A DNA stretch of 64,000 nucleotides from Methylobacter marinus A45 (GTDB lineage: Bacteria; Pseudomonadota; Gammaproteobacteria; Methylococcales; Methylomonadaceae), in contig NZ_KB912877.1 in assembly GCF_000383855.1 (NCBI RefSeq), forward strand, positions 124,001-188,000, in the 5' to 3' direction. Below the pieces are notes generated by a model. The model was not told the DNA's origin, did no database searches, and saw only the letters and a list, made by a program, of their open reading frames with translations. This document shows, piece by piece, positions 21,817-31,567 of the stretch; within the stretch, counting starts at the first letter, position 1; each line of letters begins with the position of its first letter. The position numbers and the translations under genes were made by a program.

Positions 21817-22787
21817 TAATTAGCCTTGTTTTTCTTGTCGTACGCTTCATAAGCGGAAACAATGCGTTGCACCAGAGGATGCCGGACTACATCGCGCGCA
21901 TTGAAAAAAGTAAAACTGATGCCTTCGACATCTTTCAATACCTCAAGCACATGCCTTAAGCCGGACATTTTTTCCGACGGCAAATCTATCTGAGTCACAT
22001 CGCCCGTTACCACAGCGGTTGAGCCGAAACCGACACGCGTCAGAAACATCTTGATCTGTTCGGTCGTCGTGTTCTGCGCCTCATCCAGAATAATGAAGGC
22101 ATCGTTGAGCGTCCGGCCGCGCATAAACGCCAGCGGCGCCACTTCGATAATGCCGCGATCGATCAATTTTTCGACGCGTTCAAAGCCGAGCATTTCGTAC
22201 AAGGCATCATAAAGAGGCCGCAAATACGGATCGACCTTTTGCGCCATATCGCCGGGCAGGAAACCAAGTTTCTCGCCGGCTTCCACCGCTGGACGCACCA
22301 GAATGATTTTTCTGACCTTTTCTGTTTGCAGCGCTTCGACCGCGCAAGCCACAGCCAGATAGGTCTTGCCGGTTCCGGCCGGACCCACGCCGAAATTGAT
22401 GTCATGCGACATGATTTTGCGCAGATATTCCTGCTGATTGGCACCGCGCCCTTTCAGAATGCCGCGCTTGGTCTTGATCAGGACAATGGGCTTATCCTGA
22501 TCTTCAGGTGCGGCCAAAATCTGTTCGACCGAAGCATCCTGCATGGCCAGATGAATCAATTCCGAGGTCAGCGGTTCTTTTTCGGTGCTTTCGAATAGCT
22601 TCAGCATGACCGCGCAAGCGGCTTTTACCGAACTGTCCGGACCGGTGACTTTAAAATGGTTACCGCGATTGGCGATTTCAACCTGAAGGCGGGCTTCTAT
22701 TTGCCGCAGATGAGAGTCGAACTGACCACAAAAATTGGAAAGCCTGACATTATCGGCAGGCAACAGGGTAATTTCCTGAGTTGTCAT
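21816..22787 (-). CDS. ybeZ: PhoH-like ATPase YbeZ
   Basis: The 323-residue ATPase has an N-terminal KH-like part and a PhoH domain with Walker A GPAGTGKTYLA, LVRPAVEAGEKLGFLPG, and Walker B FIILDEAQNTT. It works with YbeY in rRNA metabolism. The ATG at 22787 is chosen over a TTG at 22796. The gene follows miaB by about a dozen bases. Confidence 0.95.
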   Translation of the reverse strand: MTTQEITLLPADNVRLSNFCGQFDSHLRQIEARLQVEIANRGNHFKVTGPDSSVKAACAVMLKLFESTEKEPLTSELIHLAMQDASVEQILAAPEDQDKPIVLIKTKRGILKGRGANQQEYLRKIMSHDINFGVGPAGTGKTYLAVACAVEALQTEKVRKIILVRPAVEAGEKLGFLPGDMAQKVDPYLRPLYDALYEMLGFERVEKLIDRGIIEVAPLAFMRGRTLNDAFIILDEAQNTTTEQIKMFLTRVGFGSTAVVTGDVTQIDLPSEKMSGLRHVLEVLKDVEGISFTFFNARDVVRHPLVQRIVSAYEAYDKKNKAN

Positions 22788-22799
22788 ATCAGTCAACGA

Positions 22800-24155
22800 T
22801 CAATTGTGTTGAATAATTTTGTCGACAGAAGTATCCACAATACGACCTCGCAAAGAATTAGCTAACGCTTCGGTGATCAATACGTCGACAAACTGTCCGG
22901 TCAGTCTTGGGTGCGCTATGAAATTGACGACACGGTTGTTTTCGGTTCTGCCCTGCATCTGCAGCGGGTTCTTTTTGGATTGGCCTTCGACCAAAACAGT
23001 CTGAACGGTATTGACCATGCTTTCTGAAATCGCGGCCGCCATCTCGTTGATTCGTTGCTGGAGACGGTCAAGACGCTGTTTTTTGACTTCCTCGGGCACA
23101 TCATCGGGCATATCGGCCGCAGGTGTCCCGGGGCGTTGACTGTAAATAAAACTGTAAGACAGGTCGAAACCGATTTCTTCGATAAGCGACATGGTTTCTT
23201 CAAATTCAGCATCGGATTCGCCTGGAAAACCGACGATAAAATCCGAAGACAGATAAATATTCGGTCTTACTTCGCGCAATTTGCGAATTTTTTCAATATA
23301 GTCGGCGCGCGCATGGCCACGCTTCATCAGTTTCAAAATGTGATCGCTGCCGCTTTGCACCGGCAGATGCAAATGGTCAACGAGCTGCGGGATTTCACCA
23401 AACGCTTCAATCAGGCTGTCGGTGAATTCAACCGGATGGGACGTGGTAAACCGAATGCGGTCTATGCCATCCACGGCCGCGACATAATGCAGCAACAAGG
23501 CGAAATCGGCGATATCGCCATCGTCCATCTCGCCGCGATAGGCATTGACATTCTGCCCTAGCAGATTGATTTCACGCACGCCCTGCGCCGCCAACGCGGT
23601 GACCTCTGCGATCACATCATCCAGCGGCCGGCTGATTTCTTCTCCGCGCGTATAAGGAACGACGCAGAACGTACAATACTTGCTGCAGCCTTCCATGACC
23701 GAAACAAACGCTTTCGGGCCTTCGGCCCGGGGTTCCGGCAGGGCATCGAACTTTTCGATTTCGGGGAATGACACATCGACCACACGTTCCTGTTTCGTGC
23801 GGGCCTGATCGAGCAATTGCGGCAAGCGATGCAAGGTTTGCGGACCGAACACGATGTCGACATAAGGCGCGCGTTTCTGGATCGCCGCCCCTTCCTGGCT
23901 GGCCACGCAACCGCCGACGCCAATGATGACATCGGGACGCTGATCTTTGATTTTGCGCCATTTGCCTAATGCCGAGAAGACTTTTTCCTGCGCTTTTTCG
24001 CGTATTGAACAGGTATTGAGCAACAGGACATCGGCCTGTTTCGGATCATCAATCAGTTCAAGACCATGTGAAGCTTTGAGTACATCCCGCATTTTATCGG
24101 AATCATACTCATTCATTTGACAACCATTGGTCTGAATATAAAGTTTTTGTGTCAT
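22800..24155 (-). CDS. miaB: tRNA-2-methylthio-N6-dimethylallyladenosine synthase
   Basis: The 451-residue radical-SAM methylthiotransferase adds the ms2 group to i6A37 of tRNA. The N-terminal domain holds [11 protein letters not shown] and [14 protein letters not shown] (first Fe-S cluster), the centre has [16 protein letters not shown] (radical-SAM CxxxCxxC), and the C-terminal part is a TRAM RNA-binding domain. Normal length. First gene of the miaB-ybeZ-ybeY-corC-galE run; two terminators lie upstream and isolate it from glcF. Confidence 0.97.
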   Translation of the reverse strand: MTQKLYIQTNGCQMNEYDSDKMRDVLKASHGLELIDDPKQADVLLLNTCSIREKAQEKVFSALGKWRKIKDQRPDVIIGVGGCVASQEGAAIQKRAPYVDIVFGPQTLHRLPQLLDQARTKQERVVDVSFPEIEKFDALPEPRAEGPKAFVSVMEGCSKYCTFCVVPYTRGEEISRPLDDVIAEVTALAAQGVREINLLGQNVNAYRGEMDDGDIADFALLLHYVAAVDGIDRIRFTTSHPVEFTDSLIEAFGEIPQLVDHLHLPVQSGSDHILKLMKRGHARADYIEKIRKLREVRPNIYLSSDFIVGFPGESDAEFEETMSLIEEIGFDLSYSFIYSQRPGTPAADMPDDVPEEVKKQRLDRLQQRINEMAAAISESMVNTVQTVLVEGQSKKNPLQMQGRTENNRVVNFIAHPRLTGQFVDVLITEALANSLRGRIVDTSVDKIIQHN

Positions 24156-24185
24156 ATAGTGTATTAGTCAATCACCCGTAAATAA

Positions 24186-24209
24186 AAAGCCCGGAACCGA
24201 CCTGGCTTT
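24186..24209 (-). terminator. Second rho-independent terminator after glcF
   Basis: On the minus strand AAAGCC pairs with GGCTTT around a GC-containing loop and is followed by TTTTATT. It backs up the terminator at 24252-24277. Confidence 0.5.
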
Positions 24210-24251
24210 ATTGCGATGAAACAGCGACTTACGCGCCTGATAATAATAAAA

Positions 24252-24277
24252 AAGCCCTTGAATATTAACAAGAGCTT
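24252..24277 (-). terminator. Rho-independent terminator after glcF
   Basis: On the minus strand AAGCTCTTG, an 8-base loop and CAAGGGCTT form a 9-bp stem with one G-T pair, directly followed by a T-rich run TTTTATTATTATT. It ends the mfd-to-glcF transcript about 75 bases beyond the glcF stop. Confidence 0.8.
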
Positions 24278-24352
24278 AACGAAAAGCTGCCATTATAACC
24301 TGAATAACCTGCAAACAAACAGTTCGTACCATAGCCAATTACCACGCTCGCT

Positions 24353-25576
24353 TCAATTATTTTCTAAGACTGTTTCGCAAAGCAACAATTCAATCCAATG
24401 CAAGACCTTTTTGGAACTGGCCGATTGCAGATGATTTAAACAGCCTATATTGGCTGTTGCAATAACATCGGGCTCATTCGCCTGTAGCGCCTGTAACTTG
24501 TTGTTCACTAACTGCCGGGACAAGGCCGGCTCCAGTATCGAATAAACACCCGCCGAGCCGCAGCAAAGATGCGCATCGGCAACCGCCGTCAGCTGGTAGC
24601 CGACTTGTTCGAGTATCACTTCCACAACCCCGGTTATTTTCAGCCCATGCTGTAGCGTGCATGGCGACTGAAAAGCAACCTTTCGGCCATCCCCCCTAAA
24701 CACGGACAGGTCTTCCGACACTAACACGATACTGACATCCTTGGCCAGCGCCGAGAATCGAGCAGCTTTTTCAGCATAGTTGCAATCATGCCTCAATAAC
24801 TCGCCATAGTCTTTCATCATGACGCCGCAACCGCTTGCCGTCATGACAACGGCTTCGGCGCCCTGCTCAATATAAGGCCAGCAGGCATCGATGTTTCCGC
24901 GCGCAAACGCCAACGCTTTTTCATGATCGGACAAGTGATAATCCAGGGCGCCGCAACAACCGCCCGCCTTGACCGGAATTAACGAAATGCCCAGTTTATC
25001 CAAAACCCTGGCCGTTGCCGCATCGATCGACGGCGCCAGCGCCTGCTGCACACAGCCCGGCAATATCAGCATTTTCCGGTCATGGACCGGTTCAGGCCAG
25101 ATAACCGCCTTGGCGCTAGCCGGGATTTTATTTTTTAACGCTTGCGGTAAAACCGGCTTGACCAACCGGGCGCCCTGCAGCAAGGCGGCAAAGCGGTTCT
25201 GATAAGGCAAAACCGTTTTGATCAATCCCCTCAGCATTTTTTGCCCGACTGCGCGCCCCACCCGTTCATCCAGCATGACCCGCCCCAGATCGAGCAGGCG
25301 TCCGTAACGAACCCCCGAAGGACAGGTCGTCTCACAGGCTCGACAGCTCAGGCAACGATCCAGACGCTGCTGCGTGACGCGCGTGGCAGGCCCGCCTTCC
25401 AGTAGCTGTTTCAATAAATAAATGCGTCCGCGCGGGCCGTCAAGCTCGTCGCCTAACACTTGATAGGTCGGGCATGTCGCATTGCAGAACCCGCAATGCA
25501 CGCAGGCTCGCAGGATACTCTCCAATTCCTCGTGCTCGGGCTTGCTCTTAACGAATTCGGCCAGATTAGTCTGCAT
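24353..25576 (-). CDS. glcF: Glycolate oxidase iron-sulfur subunit
   Basis: The 407-residue subunit carries two 4Fe-4S motifs, CVHCGFCNATCPTYQ and CLSCRACETTCPSGVRYG, and two CCG domains, GGCCGALDYHLS and LCCGSAGVYSI, that bind further cofactors. It passes electrons from glycolate oxidation to the quinone pool. Its start follows the glcE stop directly. The catalytic flavoprotein gene glcD is not in this window. Confidence 0.94.
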   Translation of the reverse strand: MQTNLAEFVKSKPEHEELESILRACVHCGFCNATCPTYQVLGDELDGPRGRIYLLKQLLEGGPATRVTQQRLDRCLSCRACETTCPSGVRYGRLLDLGRVMLDERVGRAVGQKMLRGLIKTVLPYQNRFAALLQGARLVKPVLPQALKNKIPASAKAVIWPEPVHDRKMLILPGCVQQALAPSIDAATARVLDKLGISLIPVKAGGCCGALDYHLSDHEKALAFARGNIDACWPYIEQGAEAVVMTASGCGVMMKDYGELLRHDCNYAEKAARFSALAKDVSIVLVSEDLSVFRGDGRKVAFQSPCTLQHGLKITGVVEVILEQVGYQLTAVADAHLCCGSAGVYSILEPALSRQLVNNKLQALQANEPDVIATANIGCLNHLQSASSKKVLHWIELLLCETVLENN

Positions 25577-26638
25577 TTACCAGTCCCGGTACAGTCTGTT
25601 CGGGTTGAAGATGCCGGCTGGATCGAACGCCCGCTTTATATTCCGGTTGAGCTGTTGCAACGTGCCGGTCAATGGCTGAAAGACATCGCCGCGGCGGTCC
25701 TTGCCTTTGAATAAATCCGCATGCCCCTGTGCCTTTTCCGCCGCCGCAAAAATACGTTGCGCTGGTTCGTCCGATTTCAACCAGCGCAAACCGCCGCACC
25801 AGTCGTAAAACCAAGTGCCGGCCAAATCCAGCTGCGCTGTGGCGGGAGGCACGACGATACGCCATAAATTCATGTCCTCTTGAAAGAAATCCAGATGCTG
25901 CTCATTTAACTGCCGCCAAAACGAGCGGTCGGCTATTGCCGCATCGCCGCCTATTTTATCGGCGGAGACTTTGACGGCTTTTTCCGAGCCGGATAATCTG
26001 ACATACAAGATACGGCCGTCGTAACTTAAGCCCGAAACCGGCAGCGATCGCGAAGCCAGCGCCGCCATTTTACTGATCGCATCGGATGGCTCCAGTTCGA
26101 AACAGCTCGTCAATTCAAGTATGGGCAATGGCAACACTTTCAAAGACACTTCCAACAGCACTCCCAGCGTGCCCATGGCGCCGGCCATCAGGCGCGCCAC
26201 ATCGTAACCGGCCACATTTTTTATGACCTCGCCGCCGAACGATACGATTTCCGCCTTGCCGTTAATGAGTTTGCAACCCAGGACAAAATCCCGCGCAGAC
26301 CCGGTAAACGGGCGTCTTGGACCGGACAGCCCGCACGCGATCGTACCACCCAATGTTGCCGTGTCGGCAAAATACGGCGGTTCAAATGCCAGCATCTGGC
26401 CATGTTCAGCCAGGGTTTGTTCCATAGCCGATAATAGCGTGCCGGCGCGAGCCGTAATGATCAGTTCCGAGGGATGGTAATTGAGGATGCCTTGATGCGC
26501 ACAGGTGCTTAGCGGAACCCCGTCCAATTCCCTGCCGAGAAAAGCCTTGCTGTTGCCGCCGGTGATGTTCACGGGTGTCTTGGTGTCAACGGCATGCCGA
26601 ACGGCTTGCTGTAGAATGGCTTCGGTCGTCTCCTGCAT
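25577..26638 (-). CDS. glcE: Glycolate oxidase FAD-binding subunit
   Basis: The 353-residue protein is a FAD-binding type-4 (vanillyl-alcohol-oxidase-fold) subunit: PVNITGGNSKAFLGR and TLGGTIACGLSGPRRP form the FAD pocket and GGEVIKNVAGYDVARL is the family signature. It works with GlcD and GlcF. It starts four bases after the csiV stop, so the pair is expressed from the mfd-csiV transcript or an internal promoter. Confidence 0.94.
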   Translation of the reverse strand: MQETTEAILQQAVRHAVDTKTPVNITGGNSKAFLGRELDGVPLSTCAHQGILNYHPSELIITARAGTLLSAMEQTLAEHGQMLAFEPPYFADTATLGGTIACGLSGPRRPFTGSARDFVLGCKLINGKAEIVSFGGEVIKNVAGYDVARLMAGAMGTLGVLLEVSLKVLPLPILELTSCFELEPSDAISKMAALASRSLPVSGLSYDGRILYVRLSGSEKAVKVSADKIGGDAAIADRSFWRQLNEQHLDFFQEDMNLWRIVVPPATAQLDLAGTWFYDWCGGLRWLKSDEPAQRIFAAAEKAQGHADLFKGKDRRGDVFQPLTGTLQQLNRNIKRAFDPAGIFNPNRLYRDW

Positions 26639-26641
26639 GGT

Positions 26642-27196
26642 CTATAGCGGACTTACCTTTGCAACAACGCCGAATTTGGGATGATCGAAATAATGAACCT
26701 CATTGAATTTAATGCGCCGGCTTTCATTTAACCGGTAAACAAGCGCCTCGTTAAAATCCTGCCTCTGCGCATATTCCAGATCGACAATCAACTGCAGCGT
26801 CTGACCGCGCTGGATGCGCACAAAACCGTTCAATGTTCCCTCCGGATTCTGAATATGGACAGGCCGGCTCAGCGCCCCCTCTGCAACGGTCTGAAGCCAG
26901 GCAACGTGCATAATCGCTCGATAAGCCGGATCTTTTGATAAAGCCGCATAAGCATCGGCAAGCGCCAACGTATCGGCTTTGTTATAAGCTGACAGATCAG
27001 TCAGACCGGCCGGCCATTGAATTTGACTCTCGGTTTGCTCAAACACCTCGGTGTTGGGCATATTTTGCGAAAAAATCATCAGCTCAATCCGATAGTCATT
27101 GCCTTCCGACAAAACCCGGCCGCTGAATAAAATCAACAGCATCGCCAAAGCACAAGCCATTAGGTTCCTTATCTTTCCAACTTGCAATCGCGGCAT
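26642..27196 (-). CDS. csiV: CsiV-family periplasmic peptidoglycan-associated protein
   Basis: The 184-residue protein has a signal peptide (hydrophobic about residues 12-28, cut near VLSEG) and then the CsiV signature: YRIELMIFSQ at the mature start, a middle region with WLQTV, and C-terminal blocks VYRLNESRRIKFNEVHYFDHPKFGVVAKV. CsiV-like proteins lie near mfd in other gammaproteobacteria, as here. In Shewanella CsiV affects biofilm and cell-shape traits through peptidoglycan binding. Family assignment is fairly sure. Confidence 0.78.
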   Translation of the reverse strand: MPRLQVGKIRNLMACALAMLLILFSGRVLSEGNDYRIELMIFSQNMPNTEVFEQTESQIQWPAGLTDLSAYNKADTLALADAYAALSKDPAYRAIMHVAWLQTVAEGALSRPVHIQNPEGTLNGFVRIQRGQTLQLIVDLEYAQRQDFNEALVYRLNESRRIKFNEVHYFDHPKFGVVAKVSPL

Positions 27197-27300
27197 TTGT
27201 TCAGCTTACCCCGTCAATGTTTCAACCAGTCGAAGATAGTAAACCTATCGGCGGCTTACATCCAGTCAGTCGATAAAGAAGCGTAACATCCATTTAGTCT

Positions 27301-27519
27301 TTATTCTCCGTCCGCGGTCACCGATTCGACCACTCTTCGGGTGCCTCTGCCGATCGACCTGGCGGCATCGCGCGTGCCGTGGCCAATTTCCGTGGTGACA
27401 TTGCGCGTGGTATGACCTATGGTTCTGCCGGCCTCTTTAACCTCGGCACAGGCTGATAACTGCAGACAGCATGACAGGGCGATGGCTATTTTCGACAAAT
27501 TGACAACGGGGACGATCAT
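27301..27519 (-). CDS. Small lipoprotein of unknown function
   Basis: A 72-residue product with a lipobox LSAC at about residue 24 and a short mature part made of a repeated pattern of Arg, Gly, His and Thr (TIGHTTRNVTTEIGHGTRDAA..GRGTRRVV), probably one amphipathic helix. I do not recognise the family. It starts six bases after the DUF2845 gene stop, which supports cotranscription. Confidence 0.65.
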   Translation of the reverse strand: MIVPVVNLSKIAIALSCCLQLSACAEVKEAGRTIGHTTRNVTTEIGHGTRDAARSIGRGTRRVVESVTADGE

Positions 27520-27525
27520 TTATTT

Positions 27526-27858
27526 TCAGTAACCACGCTCAAGATCATTTATTTCTTTTAATATGCCGTTTTCAAACAACAAGCGCTGCTTAAGCCGTCT
27601 CGGCCCGAAATTGTAAATCCACTCATGTATGATAATTTGTTCATATTCTTCAATTTCGAGTGCGCCGCGAGGATGCCGCAAGCGTTCCCCGGTATACCCT
27701 ATTCGTTCATCCTTGAATTCGGGCTCGCCGCATTTTTGCAGAACCTCCATTTCATGATCGCCGATCTGGACAAGCCTGTTCCCGCACCTGAAAGCTGCAT
27801 CGGCCGTGCCTACGCCGGCGACGAAGAGAAAACCCAACAGCAGCAATATTTTTTTCAT
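27526..27858 (-). CDS. DUF2845-family exported protein
   Basis: The 110-residue protein has a signal peptide (cut near ADA/AF) and the DUF2845 core: FRCGNRLVQIGD, VLQKCGEPEFKD and HEWIYNFGPRRLKQRLLFENGIL. Two Cys remain in the mature form and may form a disulfide. Such proteins are small periplasmic beta proteins without known function. It lies 100 bases after mfd, upstream of the small lipoprotein and csiV. Confidence 0.85.
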   Translation of the reverse strand: MKKILLLLGFLFVAGVGTADAAFRCGNRLVQIGDHEMEVLQKCGEPEFKDERIGYTGERLRHPRGALEIEEYEQIIIHEWIYNFGPRRLKQRLLFENGILKEINDLERGY

Positions 27859-27957
27859 CCTGTTTGACCATTAAATTGATATGAGCGCTAATCTTAGCCT
27901 GACCGTTGAAAACGACGTGAATAATACCAGTCAGGATAACCGACTATCGCCCAAACT

Positions 27958-30900
27958 TTACCCGATCGTCAACCGTTGCAGTAGCGCCGCGATAAATTCC
28001 AGCTTCTCTTGGGTTGTGGCGAACGCTTTCACAAACCTTAATTTATCCGCGCCGTCGAACTTGTAAATCTGGGCCTCGGTTTGTATCAAGGTGATCAGCT
28101 GGTCGGTATTGATAGCCGGCTCAGCACCGAAAACAAGACGACCGCCGGCGGCGCTGGCCTCGATCTTCCTGATGCCCAGTTTTTCGGCCTGCTGTTTTAA
28201 CCCGGTAACGCTGAAAAGGGTTTTTACCGGTTCCGGCAAAAGACCGAACCGGTCTATCATTTCCACCTGCAGTTCACGCAGATCATCCTGCGTCTCGGCA
28301 CTGGCTATGCGCTTATACAACACCAGCCGGGCATGAATATCGGGCAGATAATCCTCCGGTATCAACGCCGGCGTCTGCAGATCGACTTCCGGCCCCACAT
28401 CCATTGGCGCCTCGAGTTCCGGCTGTTTGCCCGATTTCAGCGCATTGACCGCGCGTTCCAGCAGCTCGGTATACAGCGTAAAGCCGATTTCCTGAATTTG
28501 ACCGCTTTGATCGTCCCCGAGCAATTCGCCGGCGCCGCGAATTTCCAGATCGTGTGAAGACAGCATGAAACCGGCGCCTAAATCGCCCGATGCCTCAACC
28601 GCTTCCAACCGTTTCACGGCATCCTTGCTCAGCAGGGTTTTAGGCGGCACGATCAAATAGGCATAAGCGCGATGATGAGAACGCCCTACGCGGCCGCGCA
28701 ACTGGTGCAGCTGCGCCAGGCCCAGTTTGTCGGCCCTGTTGATAATCATGGTATTGGCGCTGGGAATGTCGATGCCGCTTTCGATAATCGTGCTGCACAC
28801 CAGGAGATTGAAACGTTGATGATAAAAATCCAGCATGATGCGCTCCAGCTCGCGCTCAGGCATTTGGCCGTGTGCGGTTTCAATGCGCGCTTCCGGCACC
28901 AGCCTGCCGAGTTCCAGTGCCATTTTCTCCATCGACTTGACGTCGTTATGCAGAAAGAAAACCTGACCGCCGCGCTTGATCTCGCGCAGACAAGCCTCCC
29001 TGATCTGCGAATCCATCCATTCGCTGATAAAAGTCTTGATGGCATGCCGGTTCGGCGGCGGACTGGCGATAATGGAAATATCGCGCAAACCGGACATGGC
29101 CATATTCAAGGTACGCGGAATCGGCGTCGCGGTCAGTGTCAGCATGTCCAGTTCGTTGCGCAATTTCTTGAAATGCTCTTTCTGACGCACGCCGAAACGG
29201 TGTTCCTCGTCGATTACGACCAGGCCCAGCGCCTTGTATTTGATCTCGTTCGATAGCAGTTTATGCGTGCCGATCACGATGTCGACCTGGCCCTGCTCCA
29301 GAGCCTCCGCGATCTCTTTCTGCTGCTTGGGCGTCACAAACCGCGACATGACTTCCACGCGTACCGGCCAATCGGCGAAACGGTCGCGGAAATTCTGATA
29401 ATGCTGCTGCGCCAGCAGGGTCGTCGGCACCAGCACCGCCACCTGTTTGCCGCTTTGCACGGCGATAAACGCCGCGCGCATCGAGACTTCGGTCTTACCG
29501 AAACCGACATCGCCGCAAATAACACGGTCCATGGGCTGCGGGCTGGCCATATCGTCCAGGATGGCTTCGATGGCGGTTTGCTGGTCCGGCGTTTCTTCAA
29601 ACGGGAAAGCATCGGCAAAAGCCTGATATTCGGCATTGTCGACATCGAACGCATGGCCCTGCTTGATCGCCCGCTTGGCATGAATTTCCAGCAGTTCGGC
29701 CGCGACATCGCGGATGCGCTCGATAGCCTTTTTCTTGGCTTTACTCCATTGATCGCCGCCCAACTTGTGCAATGGCGCGTTTTCCGGACTCATGCCCGTA
29801 TAACGGCCGATCACGTTCAGTGACGACACCGGCACATACAACTTGTCGTTATTGGCGTATTCCAGAGTCAGAAATTCGGCCGTTATGCCGCCGATCTGCA
29901 AGGTCTGCAGGCCCAGATAGCGGCCGACGCCATGTTCCTGATGCACGACTGGCGAACCTATCGTCAATTCGTTCAGGTTATTGACGATATTTTCCAGCTC
30001 GCGGGCCGCCGATTTGCGCCGCCGGCGTCGCTGTTGTGCTTTTTCGCCGGACAACAAGCTTTCGGTAATCACGGCTATGGGCGGCCTCTCCAGCCGCAAG
30101 CCCTGATCCATGGGCGCAACCACAATGCATGGCGATGTCTCGCTGCCCAGGAAGCCCCGCCAGCTGTCCACCTGCCTGACCTTGATACCGTATTGCCGCA
30201 GCTTTTCGATCAAGCCTTCGCGGCGACCGGCCGATTCGGCCACAAACAGTATCCTGCCGGCAAACTCGCGCACAAACCGCAGGAGAGCCTGTGCCGGCTC
30301 TTTCAGTTTCGCATCTATCGTCAGATCCGGCAGCGCATGGCAGTCGAAATCGATGCGGCTGCCTTCAATAACCGCCCCTTGGCCTTCAATGGTAATGCGG
30401 GCAAACGCCGCCGTTCTTTGCGCCAGTTCCCGGGCCGATAAAAACAATAGCTCAGGCGCCAGCAACGGCCGCTCGACATCGTATTTTCGTTGCTGAAAAC
30501 GCTCTTCGGCTTCGGCAAAAAAAGCCTGCGACAAATCAGCAAAAGCGGCGGGCACGACGACAGTCGCCGAGCCAGGCAGGTAATCGAACAATGTGGCAGT
30601 CTGTTCGACAAACAACGGCAGATAATATTCGATGCCGCCCGGCGTAATGCCTTTGCTGACATCGAGGTACAAGTGATTTTTAGGCGAAGCCTGGGGGAAA
30701 TAATCCCTGAAAGCCTGCCGGAAATGTTTGATCGACTCATCGGTCAACGGAAACTCGCGCGCTGGGAACAGTTCGATCTGATCTATTTTGTCCAGTGATC
30801 GCTGGGTTTCAGGATCAAAGGTGCGGATCGATTCAATATCCTCGTCAAATAATTCGATCCGGAACGGCACCTTACTGCCCATCGGGAACAAATCGACTAT

Positions 30901-31419
30901 CGATCCGCGCACGGCAAACTCGGCATGCTGATAAACCTGCGGCACGCATTGATAACCGACACTTTCGAGCTTGATTCTGTTCAGTTCCAGATTGAAAGTA
31001 TCGCCGACCTTGACGACGAAACTGTGCGCCAGGACATGCTCGCGCGGCGCCAGCCGGTGCATTAAAGTGGTTACCGATACGATCAGCGCGCCGCGTTTGA
31101 CCTGCGGCAACAGCGCCAGGGTTTTCAGCCGTTCCGAGATAATTTCCGGCAACGGCGAAAACACATCGTAAGGCAGCGTCTCCCAATCGGGAAAATGCAG
31201 AATGGGATGTTCATCCTGTAAAAAAAACGCTAGCTCATGCTCCAGACGCAAGGCTGTCTGATTATCCGGCGTGACGACAACGAACAGGCGGTTTTCATTT
31301 TTAATGGCGGAAGCCAGGGCCAGCGCGTCGCCGCAACCGGCCAAACCGGACCAGACCATGGATGGATTATCTTTTTGCGGAACAGCGGGTGAGAAAATCA
31401 AGTCGGGATCGTTAGCCAT
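27958..31419 (-). CDS. mfd: Transcription-repair coupling factor
   Basis: The 1153-residue protein is full length. The order is UvrB-homology domains with the LPDWETLPYD block, an RNA-polymerase-interaction domain (VHQEHGVGRYLGLQ), a RecG-like translocase with Walker A GDVGFGKTEV, DEEH box and LTATPIPRTLNMA, and the C-terminal TRCF domain. Mfd removes stalled RNA polymerase and recruits UvrA. An element sits between it and queA. Confidence 0.97.
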   Translation of the reverse strand: MANDPDLIFSPAVPQKDNPSMVWSGLAGCGDALALASAIKNENRLFVVVTPDNQTALRLEHELAFFLQDEHPILHFPDWETLPYDVFSPLPEIISERLKTLALLPQVKRGALIVSVTTLMHRLAPREHVLAHSFVVKVGDTFNLELNRIKLESVGYQCVPQVYQHAEFAVRGSIVDLFPMGSKVPFRIELFDEDIESIRTFDPETQRSLDKIDQIELFPAREFPLTDESIKHFRQAFRDYFPQASPKNHLYLDVSKGITPGGIEYYLPLFVEQTATLFDYLPGSATVVVPAAFADLSQAFFAEAEERFQQRKYDVERPLLAPELLFLSARELAQRTAAFARITIEGQGAVIEGSRIDFDCHALPDLTIDAKLKEPAQALLRFVREFAGRILFVAESAGRREGLIEKLRQYGIKVRQVDSWRGFLGSETSPCIVVAPMDQGLRLERPPIAVITESLLSGEKAQQRRRRRKSAARELENIVNNLNELTIGSPVVHQEHGVGRYLGLQTLQIGGITAEFLTLEYANNDKLYVPVSSLNVIGRYTGMSPENAPLHKLGGDQWSKAKKKAIERIRDVAAELLEIHAKRAIKQGHAFDVDNAEYQAFADAFPFEETPDQQTAIEAILDDMASPQPMDRVICGDVGFGKTEVSMRAAFIAVQSGKQVAVLVPTTLLAQQHYQNFRDRFADWPVRVEVMSRFVTPKQQKEIAEALEQGQVDIVIGTHKLLSNEIKYKALGLVVIDEEHRFGVRQKEHFKKLRNELDMLTLTATPIPRTLNMAMSGLRDISIIASPPPNRHAIKTFISEWMDSQIREACLREIKRGGQVFFLHNDVKSMEKMALELGRLVPEARIETAHGQMPERELERIMLDFYHQRFNLLVCSTIIESGIDIPSANTMIINRADKLGLAQLHQLRGRVGRSHHRAYAYLIVPPKTLLSKDAVKRLEAVEASGDLGAGFMLSSHDLEIRGAGELLGDDQSGQIQEIGFTLYTELLERAVNALKSGKQPELEAPMDVGPEVDLQTPALIPEDYLPDIHARLVLYKRIASAETQDDLRELQVEMIDRFGLLPEPVKTLFSVTGLKQQAEKLGIRKIEASAAGGRLVFGAEPAINTDQLITLIQTEAQIYKFDGADKLRFVKAFATTQEKLEFIAALLQRLTIG

Positions 31420-31462
31420 TATTTAATGAGCAGTTAATATAAAACGCATTATATAACAATTA

Positions 31463-31567
31463 CTTAGTAATAATCACAAAATAAATCCGCAGGTGCGAAT
31501 GAATTCGACCTGCATAAGAGTGTCATCTGTCCACTTGAGGAAGATTATTTAATGCGTGTTCCTTAAT
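31463..31567. repeat. MITE-like element, copy 1
   Basis: About 105 bases with imperfect terminal inverted repeats: CTTAGTAATAATCACAAAAT at the left and, reading inwards from the right, TAAGGAACACGCATTAAATA. The interior has the AGGTGCGAATGAATTCG core also found in copies 2 and 3 (48841-48951 and 51450-51632). Its right end overlaps the last codons and stop of queA. This copy is the most diverged of the three. Confidence 0.7.
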
